Below are positions 7,603 to 14,684 of a stretch of DNA of 64,000 bases, piece by piece (position 1 is the stretch's first letter; every line of letters starts with the position of its first letter). Origin of the DNA: Flavobacteriales bacterium. Lineage in GTDB: Bacteria; Bacteroidota; Bacteroidia; Flavobacteriales_F; PHOS-HE28. The position numbers and the translations under genes were made by a program. Location of the stretch: positions 3,410,001 through 3,474,000 of the forward strand of contig JADJOI010000003.1 of the NCBI GenBank assembly GCA_016713875.1, read 5' to 3'. Under the pieces are notes generated by a model. It saw nothing but the letters and a program-made list of their open reading frames with translations. It was not told the origin of the DNA and ran no database searches.

Positions 7603-7635
7603 CGTCGGTCCATCCGGCCATTGCCGCCTCGGAAA

Positions 7636-7643
7636 TAGCTTCG
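7636..7643 (+). promoter_or_regulatory. -7 box TAGCTTCG of the threonine dehydrogenase gene
   Basis: TAGCTTCG ends four bases before the ATG at 7648, the same distance as the divergent trhO box. A convincing upstream TTTG-type -33 element is not obvious. Confidence 0.5.
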
Positions 7644-7647
7644 CCGC

Positions 7648-8592
7648 ATGTTCAAGAAGATCCTCGTTATCGGCAGCTCCGGCCAGATCGGCACCGAGCT
7701 CGTGGAAGGGCTGCGTGCCCGGTTCGGCCAAGGGAACGTGGTGGCCTCCGACATCAAGGAGCCTCAAGCGGCCCAGGACGGACCGTTCGCCCTGGTGGAC
7801 GCCATGGACCGTCGCGGCATCGAACGCCTCATCGACAAGCATGGCATCACCGAGGTGTACCTGCTGGCCGCGTTGCTCAGCGCCACGGCCGAGAAGGACC
7901 CCGCCTTCGCGTGGAAGCTGAACATGGAGAGCCTGCTGATCGTGCTGGAGCTGGCGCGGGAGGGGAAGCTCAAGCGCGTCTACTGGCCCAGCAGCATTGC
8001 GGTGTTCGGGCCCACCACCCCCAAGGATGGTACGCCGCAACGGACGGTGACCGAGCCCACCACGGTGTATGGCATCAGCAAGCTGGCCGGTGAAGGCTGG
8101 TGCCAGTACTACCACCAGCGATACGGTGTGGACGTGCGGAGCATCCGCTATCCGGGCCTCATCGGCTGGAAGAGCGCGCCCGGCGGGGGCACCACGGATT
8201 ACGCGGTGCACATCTTCCACGAGGCCATCAAGCACGGCACCTACACAAGCTTCCTGGGGCCGAAGAGCACCCTGCCGATGATGTACATGCCCGACGCCAT
8301 TCGCGCCACCATCGACCTGATGGAGGCACCGGCGGACCGGGTGAAGGTGCGCACCAGCTACAACCTGGCGGGCTTCAGCTTCGACCCCGAACAGATCGCC
8401 GCCGAGGTGCGCCGCCACATTCCCGGCTTCACCATCGGCTACGCCCCTGACCACCGGCAGGCCATCGCCGACAGCTGGCCGCGCAGCATCGACGACAGCG
8501 CCGCTCGGGCCGATTGGGGCTGGGAACCGCAGTACGACCTGCGTGCCATGGTGGACGACATGATGGTCCACCTCAAGGGGCGGCTGGGCTGA
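7648..8592 (+). CDS. SDR-type L-threonine 3-dehydrogenase
   Basis: The protein has 314 residues with the extended short-chain dehydrogenase fold. The NAD-binding motif is IGSSGQIGTEL at the N-terminus, an acidic residue ends strand 2 (VVASDIKEP), and the catalytic Tyr-x3-Lys appears in TTVYGISKLAGE. The middle motif SIRYPGLIGW and PMMYMPDAIRATI match the epimerase-like threonine dehydrogenases known from Flavobacterium and archaea. These convert threonine to 2-amino-3-ketobutyrate. The family also contains nucleotide-sugar epimerases, but the lack of sugar-nucleotide features and the PMMYMPD motif favour threonine. It stands alone with its own promoter. Confidence 0.8.
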   Translation: MFKKILVIGSSGQIGTELVEGLRARFGQGNVVASDIKEPQAAQDGPFALVDAMDRRGIERLIDKHGITEVYLLAALLSATAEKDPAFAWKLNMESLLIVLELAREGKLKRVYWPSSIAVFGPTTPKDGTPQRTVTEPTTVYGISKLAGEGWCQYYHQRYGVDVRSIRYPGLIGWKSAPGGGTTDYAVHIFHEAIKHGTYTSFLGPKSTLPMMYMPDAIRATIDLMEAPADRVKVRTSYNLAGFSFDPEQIAAEVRRHIPGFTIGYAPDHRQAIADSWPRSIDDSAARADWGWEPQYDLRAMVDDMMVHLKGRLG

Positions 8593-8655
8593 TGCGGTGA
8601 TCGAAACCCCGGGGCCGGGAAAGGCGTATAGCGGGCGTCCCGAGCGGACCCAGCC

Positions 8656-9549
8656 ATGTCCCGTGCACTGATCCTCGTCGTCCTGGTCCTCTGTGCGATC
8701 TCCGCCGCAGTGGGTCGCGCGCAGGCCACCGAGCCGACCACGGCCGCGATCAACCAAGTGGACGCTCAGGGTCGCCGCACGGGTCCCTGGCGGTTGATCG
8801 CTCCGCAGGAAGGGCGCTCGGGCTACACGGACGGCCAGCTGATCGAGGAGGGCAGCTACCTGAACGGCAAACGCTCGGGGACATGGAAGCGCTACTGGCC
8901 CAACGGCAAGGTGATGAGCGAGATCACCTACCACCTGGGCCGGCCCAAAGGGCCGTATCAGACCTATTTCCCCAGCGGAAAGGCCGAGGAACAAGGCAAC
9001 TGGGACCTCGACCGCAACACCGGGGCCTTCAAGCGCTGGCACCCCAACGGCGAGTTGGCGCAGGAGTTCGTATTCGACCAGTACGGCACGCGCGATGGCA
9101 AGCAGCTCTATTACCACGAGAACGGGCAGTTGGCTGTTTCGGTGAACATCGAACAGGGCAAGGAGGACGGGACGCTGAAGCGCTACTACGCCAACGGCGA
9201 CCTGCAGCAGGTGGCCGAGTTCGACGGGGGCGTCATCAATTCCGCCAACAGCAAGTACATCAAGCCGGTCCACCGCGAGACGGCCGTAGCGCCGGAGCCC
9301 GTCGGCAAGGCGGCGCCGGCCGTGGCCGCTGAGGAGCGCCCGAACGCCGTCATCTTCCGCGACAACGGCTACAACGCCTTGTATGACAAGCAGTTGCGCT
9401 TGTCGCAAGTGGGCATGTTCAAGAACGGACGGCTCTACGACGGCAAGCGCTACCGCTATGATGCGAACGGCAAGCTGGTGCGCATCGAAGTGTACCAGAA
9501 CGGGCGCTATGCCGGGGATGCGGTGATCACCGACGAGGACCTGCAGTAG
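8656..9549 (+). CDS. Secreted MORN-repeat (YwqK-like) protein
   Basis: The protein has 297 residues. The N-terminus (RALILVVLVLCAISAAVGRAQA) is a cleavable signal peptide. Residues of about 50-190 contain at least five MORN-type units such as NGKRSGTWKRYWPNGK, HENGQLAV and EDGTLKRYYANGD. A further pair lies near the end (YDANGKLVRIEVYQNGRYAG). An alanine/proline-rich linker separates the two blocks. MORN proteins of this type are common and poorly understood in Bacteroidota. No enzymatic motif is seen. Confidence 0.7.
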   Translation: MSRALILVVLVLCAISAAVGRAQATEPTTAAINQVDAQGRRTGPWRLIAPQEGRSGYTDGQLIEEGSYLNGKRSGTWKRYWPNGKVMSEITYHLGRPKGPYQTYFPSGKAEEQGNWDLDRNTGAFKRWHPNGELAQEFVFDQYGTRDGKQLYYHENGQLAVSVNIEQGKEDGTLKRYYANGDLQQVAEFDGGVINSANSKYIKPVHRETAVAPEPVGKAAPAVAAEERPNAVIFRDNGYNALYDKQLRLSQVGMFKNGRLYDGKRYRYDANGKLVRIEVYQNGRYAGDAVITDEDLQ

Positions 9550-9567
9550 CGGCCGCACGGGGCTGGC

Positions 9568-9575
9568 TACCTTCG
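9568..9575 (+). promoter_or_regulatory. -7 box TACCTTCG of cysS
   Basis: TACCTTCG lies 18 bases before the cysS ATG in the short gap after the MORN-repeat gene, in line with the other boxes of the window. Confidence 0.5.
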
Positions 9576-9593
9576 TGGCCCGCTCCGCCGACC

Positions 9594-11078
9594 ATGTCCG
9601 ACGCCAAGAAGGGTCCGTTCTTCCTGACCAATACGCTCACCCGCCGCAAGGAGGAGTTCGTACCCCTGCGCCCGCCGCATGTAGGTCTTTACGTGTGTGG
9701 CCCCACCGTGTACAGCGATGTGCACCTGGGCAACGTGCGCAGCTTCCTCACCTTCGATGTGCTGTACCGCTGGCTGCGGCAACTGGGCTACACCGTGCGC
9801 TACGTGCGCAACATCACCGATGTGGGCCACCTGGTGGGCGATGTGGACGAGGGCGAGGACAAGATCGCCAAGCGCGCTCGGCTGGAGCAGCTGGAGCCCA
9901 TGGAGATCGTGCAGAAGTACACCAACGGCTTCCACGATGTCATGCGGCTCTTCAACATCCTGCCGCCGAGCATCGAGCCCACCGCCACGGGCCATTTGAT
10001 CGAGCAGATGGAGATGGTGAAGCGCATCATCGGCAGCGGCTACGGGTACGAGGCCAACGGCAGCGTGTATTTCGATGTGCCGCGCTTCGCGGAGAAGCAT
10101 GCCTACGGCGAGCTGAGCGGACGGAAGATCGATGAGCTATTGGCCAACACGCGCGACACCGAGGGCATGGAGGAGAAGCGGAGCCCGCTGGACTTCGCGA
10201 TCTGGAAGAAGGCCGAGCCTTCGCACCTGATGAAATGGCCCAGCCCGTGGGGCGAGGGCTTCCCCGGCTGGCACCTGGAATGCAGCGCCATGAGCACCAA
10301 GTACCTGGGCCGGACCTTCGACATCCACGGCGGCGGCATGGACCTGAAGTTCCCGCACCACGAATGCGAGATCGCGCAGAGCGTGGCGGCCGATGGCCAT
10401 GCGCCCGTACGCTACTGGATGCACGGCAACATGCTCACGGTGAATGGCCGGAAGATGGCCAAGAGCGAAGGCAACGGCTTCACCCCGGAAGAGCTGCTCA
10501 CCGGGAACCACAAGCTGCTGGAGAAGGGCTACAGCGCCATGACGGTGCGCTTCTTCATGCTGCAGTGCCACTACGCCAGCACGCTCGACTTCAGTAACGC
10601 CGCCATGCAGGCTTCCGAGAAAGGGCTGGAGCGGCTGATGAAGGCCATGGCGCTGCTGCCCAAGCTGAAGGCTGCGGATGCGGACGAGGCTGACATCGCC
10701 GCCTTGGAGCAGCGCTGCCACGCCGCGATGAACGACGACCTGAACACGCCGGTGTTGATCGCCGAGCTGTTCGAGGCCGTGCGCATCATCAATTCGGTGC
10801 ATGATGGCAAGCTGAAGCTGACCGAGGCGTCGATCGTGAAGCTGCGGACCATGATGCAAGTGTTGGTGCGCGATGTGCTCGGCGTCCGGGAGGAGGTCGA
10901 TGACGCGAAGGGGGACGACCACACCCTCGACGCGCTGGTGCAGGAGTTCATCCGCCTGCGGGCGGAGGCCAAGGCGCGGAAGGACTTCGCCGCGGGCGAT
11001 GCCATCCGGGATCGGCTGGCGGCCATCGGCATCGTATTGAAGGACACCAAGGAGGGCACCACATGGGAGCGCGCGTGA
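9594..11078 (+). CDS. cysS: Cysteinyl-tRNA synthetase
   Basis: The protein has 494 residues, normal for this class I enzyme that charges tRNA-Cys. The HIGH-type signature is in PTVYSDVHLGN, the zinc-binding cysteines include those in LYVCGPTVY and GWHLECSAM, and the KMSKS loop reads KMAKSEGN. The C-terminal helical domain (EFIRLRAEAKARKDFAAGDAIRDRL) recognises the tRNA. Its last codons overlap the next gene, whose ATG at 11063 lies inside cysS, so the two are probably cotranscribed. Confidence 0.96.
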   Translation: MSDAKKGPFFLTNTLTRRKEEFVPLRPPHVGLYVCGPTVYSDVHLGNVRSFLTFDVLYRWLRQLGYTVRYVRNITDVGHLVGDVDEGEDKIAKRARLEQLEPMEIVQKYTNGFHDVMRLFNILPPSIEPTATGHLIEQMEMVKRIIGSGYGYEANGSVYFDVPRFAEKHAYGELSGRKIDELLANTRDTEGMEEKRSPLDFAIWKKAEPSHLMKWPSPWGEGFPGWHLECSAMSTKYLGRTFDIHGGGMDLKFPHHECEIAQSVAADGHAPVRYWMHGNMLTVNGRKMAKSEGNGFTPEELLTGNHKLLEKGYSAMTVRFFMLQCHYASTLDFSNAAMQASEKGLERLMKAMALLPKLKAADADEADIAALEQRCHAAMNDDLNTPVLIAELFEAVRIINSVHDGKLKLTEASIVKLRTMMQVLVRDVLGVREEVDDAKGDDHTLDALVQEFIRLRAEAKARKDFAAGDAIRDRLAAIGIVLKDTKEGTTWERA

Positions 11079-12127
11079 ATGCAGTAGGCAGTACGCAGTT
11101 GGCAGTAGGCAGTTGGCAAGCTGTCGCGAAGTCGTGCCTACTGCCAACTGCGTACTGCCTACTCCTCCTCTCCGGCTGCACGCCCGAGGCCCCACCGAAG
11201 CAGGAGGTGCCGCAGCCCGCACCGGTGCAGCTGCCGCCGGCACCACCGTTCGATGCGGACAGCGCCTACGCGTTCGTGGCGGAGCAGGTGGCCTTCGGTC
11301 CGCGCGTGCCCGGCACACCGCCGCACACTGCCTGCGCGGATCGGATCGTGGCCCGGCTGAAGGCCTCCGGCGCGACCGTGACGGAGCAACGGGGCACGGT
11401 GACGGCGTTCAACGGCAACCCGCTGCCCTTGCGCAACATCATCGGCAGCTGGCGCCCCGAAGCGCGCGACCGCATCCTGCTGTTGGCGCACTACGACACG
11501 CGGCCGTTCGCGGACAAGGATGAGGAACGCCGCAACGAGCCCATCCTGGGTGCCAACGATGGGGGTAGCGGCGTGGGCATCCTGCTGGAGATCGCCCGGC
11601 ACCTCGGCGCGGCCACGGATACCGCTCTGCTGGGGGTCGACCTGCTGTTCACCGACGTGGAGGACTATGGTGAGCCCACCGGGGCCATGACCATGGACGG
11701 CAACAGCATCGCCACCTGGGCGCTCGGCAGCCAGTACTGGGCGAAGAACCCGCACGTGCCCGGCTACACCGCGCGGTTCGGCGTGCTGCTGGACATGTGC
11801 GGCGCGAAGGACGCGCGCTTCTACCAGGAGTCCATCAGCATGCAGTACGCGCCGCAGGTGGTGCGCAAGCTGTGGCGCACCGCCGCCGCCCTGGGCCATG
11901 GCGACCGCTTCGTGGCGGAGACGCGCCATTTCGTGGGCACGGACGACCACCTGCCGATCAACGAGCTGCTGCGGATCCCCACGGCGGACATCATCGAGTA
12001 CCATGAGGGCACGCGCGCCTTCCACCCCAGCTGGCACACGCACGACGACGACATGGACGTGATTGACCTGGCCACGCTGCAGTCCGTGGGGTCCACCGTG
12101 ATGGAAGTGGTGTGGAAGGAGCGCTGA
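11063..12127 (+). CDS. M28-family zinc peptidase lipoprotein, glutaminyl cyclase-like
   Basis: The product has about 354 residues; ATG at 11063 or GTG at 11075 could start it. The lipobox LLSGC ends a signal peptide, and the mature protein begins CTPEAPP. The M28 di-zinc ligands can be seen in LLAHYDTRPFAD, GANDGGSGVG, FTDVEDYG and THDDD near the C-terminus. That set and the order resemble bacterial glutaminyl-peptide cyclotransferases of Bacteroidota, lipoproteins that cap N-terminal glutamine. The oddity is the start: codons 8-33 lie in a 29-base perfect inverted repeat, so a palindrome supplies the hydrophobic core of the signal peptide. The cyclase versus aminopeptidase choice is open. 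Confidence 0.85.
   Translation: MGARVNAVGSTQLAVGSWQAVAKSCLLPTAYCLLLLSGCTPEAPPKQEVPQPAPVQLPPAPPFDADSAYAFVAEQVAFGPRVPGTPPHTACADRIVARLKASGATVTEQRGTVTAFNGNPLPLRNIIGSWRPEARDRILLLAHYDTRPFADKDEERRNEPILGANDGGSGVGILLEIARHLGAATDTALLGVDLLFTDVEDYGEPTGAMTMDGNSIATWALGSQYWAKNPHVPGYTARFGVLLDMCGAKDARFYQESISMQYAPQVVRKLWRTAAALGHGDRFVAETRHFVGTDDHLPINELLRIPTADIIEYHEGTRAFHPSWHTHDDDMDVIDLATLQSVGSTVMEVVWKER
11083..11163. repeat. 29-bp perfect inverted repeat inside coding sequence
   Basis: Arms 11083-11111 and 11135-11163 are exact inverse copies around a 23-base loop. They are composed of the units GGCAGT, AGGCAGT and CGCAGTT. The element starts five bases after the cysS stop and lies inside the peptidase gene, where it encodes AVGSTQLAVGSWQ on the left and LLPTAYCLL on the right. 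It may also form an RNA hairpin at the cysS-peptidase junction. Confidence 0.9.
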
Positions 12128-12134
12128 CGCGCTG

Positions 12135-12142
12135 TAACTTCC
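12135..12142 (+). promoter_or_regulatory. -7 box TAACTTCC of the O-antigen ligase-like gene
   Basis: TAACTTCC ends four bases before the ATG at 12147, in the 19-base gap after the peptidase gene. Confidence 0.4.
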
Positions 12143-12146
12143 CGAC

Positions 12147-13592
12147 ATGACGCCGGGATCATCAGGCCTGCCGATCGGGGTGGTGCGCTGGACCGGACGC
12201 GCGCTTGTCGCGCTCGCGGCCGTGACCCCGTGCTCGGTGAAGCTCTACACCCCCGGCGCGGACCTCGAGGTCATCACTCCTGTGGAGCCGCTCGTGGCCT
12301 GCAGTGGTCTGGGTCTTCTCCTCCTTCTGGCCCGCCATGGGCAGGAGCTCTGGAGGGCCTTCCGCCGTGTTTCGGGACCGATCGTGATCAGTGCGACGAT
12401 GCTGATCGTGTTCGCCGCGCTTTCCGCATCGGCCAGTGGAATGCCGGTGGTGGCCTGGAAGGCCTTCACGGTGCGGGCGGCGTATGCGGTCGTCCTTCTC
12501 GGACTTCCCCTGCTGGTGCTTCAACAGGACATGCGCTGGGTGCGCCGCGCCCTCGATGTCCATGCCGCGAGCTTCACACTGGTGCTGCTGTGGGCCTTGT
12601 GGGTGCAGACGGGGACCGGGTTCGACCGGGCCGGCGCGGGCTACACGGCGTTCCCGTTCTACACGGACCACACCGTGCATTCGGCGGCCCTGGTCTTCGT
12701 GCTCGCCTGGGTGATCGGACGCACGGCCATGGTCTGGCGGTCCACGCGGGCTTGGAGGCGTACGCTGTTGGTGCTGTGGAGCATGGCCCTGCTGTTCGGC
12801 CTCTGGGCGTCCTTCTGCCGGGCGGCCTGGCTCAGCGCTGTGGTCGTTCTGGTGCTTCTTCCGGCCGTATTGCTCCCGGCGCGGTGGCGCTCGATCGCCG
12901 GCATGGGCACCGTGCTCACCATGGTGGCCGTGCTTCTTCTGCTCTGGCGTTCCACGGCCGGGCGAACGGTGCATGGCAACTCCGATGATGCGGGGGTGCG
13001 GGAGAGCCTTCTCTCCATCACCAACACCACCACGGATGCCAGCAACCGCGAACGCCTGAACCGGTGGCGCTGCGCCCTGCGGATGTTCAAGGCCGATCCA
13101 TGGTTGGGCACCGGCCCGGGGACCTATCAGTTCCTATACGTGGCGCATCAACGGCCCGAGGAGATGACCTATCTGAGCGTCCGCGAGCCTGGCGCCGCTT
13201 CGCGGATCAAGCGCAGCTGGAGCTTGACCCCGGACACCTTCATCCGCAGCAATCCCCAGACCCTCTATGACAGTGGCGGCACGGCGCATTCGGAGTATTT
13301 GCTCGCGCTGGCTGAATCAGGCCTCACGGGCTTCGGGGCGTGGTGTGCGCTCCTGGGGTGCGTGCTCTGGCGGGCGCTACGGAATTGGTGGGGTCCGAAG
13401 CCCTTTCAAGCCCGCATCATCGATCTGACGGTGGGGGTGGCGATCGCCGCCTATGCGGTCCATGCGTTGTTCAACAATTACCTGGACGATGCCAAGGTGG
13501 CCTTCCCGTTCTGGATGATGATCGCCGCGCTCCACGGGCGTGGGCCGCTCGCACCGGCCGATCACTCCCGGTCGAACGCGCGCCAGTCCTGA
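12147..13592 (+). CDS. O-antigen ligase/polymerase-like membrane protein
   Basis: The protein has 481 residues and is dominated by hydrophobic helices (for example ALVACSGLGLLLLL, AAYAVVLLGLPLLVL, ALVFVLAWVIG). A large loop at about 290-400 contains NRERLNRWRCALRMF and DPWLGTGPGTYQF, a Wzy_C-type motif with conserved W and G residues of the O-antigen ligase family. Such proteins join or polymerise lipid-linked glycans at the periplasmic face. The gene converges with and overlaps by 31 bases a Wzz-like gene, which fits a small polysaccharide locus. Ligase and polymerase cannot be told apart here. Confidence 0.75.
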   Translation: MTPGSSGLPIGVVRWTGRALVALAAVTPCSVKLYTPGADLEVITPVEPLVACSGLGLLLLLARHGQELWRAFRRVSGPIVISATMLIVFAALSASASGMPVVAWKAFTVRAAYAVVLLGLPLLVLQQDMRWVRRALDVHAASFTLVLLWALWVQTGTGFDRAGAGYTAFPFYTDHTVHSAALVFVLAWVIGRTAMVWRSTRAWRRTLLVLWSMALLFGLWASFCRAAWLSAVVVLVLLPAVLLPARWRSIAGMGTVLTMVAVLLLLWRSTAGRTVHGNSDDAGVRESLLSITNTTTDASNRERLNRWRCALRMFKADPWLGTGPGTYQFLYVAHQRPEEMTYLSVREPGAASRIKRSWSLTPDTFIRSNPQTLYDSGGTAHSEYLLALAESGLTGFGAWCALLGCVLWRALRNWWGPKPFQARIIDLTVGVAIAAYAVHALFNNYLDDAKVAFPFWMMIAALHGRGPLAPADHSRSNARQS

Positions 13593-14569
13593 ATCCAGGC
13601 GGGGCCCTGTTTGTGCCAGAGCACCATCAGCACCAGAACGAGCAGGGTCAACAGCACCGAAGTGGTGAGGACCGTGATCACGGCCTTGAGGCGCGGGGAG
13701 CTGACCAGGTCGAGCTCGGCCCGCCGGACCAGGGTGAGCCGGGGCAGGGCATCGCGTGACAGTCCGGCCCGTGCGGCCTCGGCCACCATGAGGCTGCCAT
13801 AAAGATCCTCATTGGTGTGCGCCAAGGTGGCGACCATGGCCGTGAGTTGCAGGTCCAGGTGCTCTTGCAGGGTGTCGTTCACGGGCGGGCCGCTGGCCCA
13901 GGTGCGGGTCCGGTCGATGATGCCGATGAGCTGATCGGCCTGCTCCTGACCGCGCCGTTCGGCCCGCTGCACCAGATCCTCGTGAACGGCCACCTGGTGC
14001 TCGATCCGGTCGCGCGCCTCCCGATCGGTGGTGCGGAGCAGTTCGGCATGGATGGCCATGGCCATCGCGACCGCCATTTCGCGGTCCCTGTCCGAGACGG
14101 TGATGCGGAGGGTGTTCGGGTCGATGATGTCGGCACGGATGCTCCGTTCGAGGGTCAGCCTGGTCCGCTCGGTGGCGAATCGTCGGTCGGGGGCTATCCC
14201 ATAGTGGGTGCCGAGGTCGAAGGTGTCCACCAGATGATCCAGGACGGCCGAACCTATCGCGAGGTGCTGCAGTCGTGTGACCACCAGGTTCGGTGCGAAG
14301 GTCCGTTCGGGTGCGCGGGTCAGTTCACCATGCTCGGGTCCGGCCCAGATCACGATGTGAGACCGATAGGGGACTGGGAAGATGATCAGGTAGATGCCGG
14401 TCAGCAGCCCGCTCAGCAGGGCGATGAAGAAGAGAGCCCAGCGCCGCGCCTTCAGCATGGCCGTCACCGATGGATGCTTGCGTGGGATCACCCCCGGCCG
14501 TGGGCGGGTGGGCGGGGATGGCCTGAAGGATGGCGCGTCCACTTCGTTCACCTCGGCCCCGGGCTGCAT
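13562..14569 (-). CDS. Wzz-like chain-length or tyrosine-kinase-adaptor membrane protein
   Basis: The protein has 335 residues. A proline-rich cytoplasmic N-terminus is followed by a membrane helix (LFFIALLSGLLTGIYLIIF, about 46-64). A periplasmic, largely helical domain follows (about 70-290), then a second helix (VITVLTTSVLLTLLVLVLMVL) and a short tail. Two flanking membrane helices with a coiled periplasmic domain are the layout of polysaccharide co-polymerases. The facing O-antigen ligase-like gene supports that role. No kinase domain is present. Overall similarity is weak, so the family is inferred from layout. Confidence 0.6.
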   Translation of the reverse strand: MQPGAEVNEVDAPSFRPSPPTRPRPGVIPRKHPSVTAMLKARRWALFFIALLSGLLTGIYLIIFPVPYRSHIVIWAGPEHGELTRAPERTFAPNLVVTRLQHLAIGSAVLDHLVDTFDLGTHYGIAPDRRFATERTRLTLERSIRADIIDPNTLRITVSDRDREMAVAMAMAIHAELLRTTDREARDRIEHQVAVHEDLVQRAERRGQEQADQLIGIIDRTRTWASGPPVNDTLQEHLDLQLTAMVATLAHTNEDLYGSLMVAEAARAGLSRDALPRLTLVRRAELDLVSSPRLKAVITVLTTSVLLTLLVLVLMVLWHKQGPAWIQDWRAFDRE

Positions 14570-14576
14570 CGTTGTC

Positions 14577-14584
14577 GAAAGATA
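14577..14584 (-). promoter_or_regulatory. -7 box TATCTTTC of the Wzz-like gene
   Basis: On the minus strand TATCTTTC lies seven bases before the ATG at 14569. Confidence 0.45.
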
Positions 14585-14620
14585 AGCGCATCAGGCTGGC
14601 GTACAAAATGCAGCAGGCAG

Positions 14621-14666
14621 AACGGAAGAAGGCGCGCCGCGCATGCGCGGCGCGCCTTCTTCCGTT
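14621..14666 (-). terminator. 46-bp perfect palindrome, terminator of the FG-GAP gene
   Basis: The sequence from 14621 to 14666 is an exact palindrome with 23-base arms, centred on GCATGC and GC-rich (GGCGCGCCGCGC in each arm). It begins 18 bases beyond the stop of the minus-strand gene at 14685 and lies before the Wzz-like promoter. A strong intrinsic terminator is the simplest reading, although no long T run follows. Confidence 0.7.
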
Positions 14667-14684
14667 CACCGATGTACGTTCTCC

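Noticed and set aside
7591..9558. Upstream extension of the trhO frame to about 1029 codons
   Set aside because: The extension is antisense to the dehydrogenase and MORN genes, and trhO has a normal start with a promoter box at 7590.
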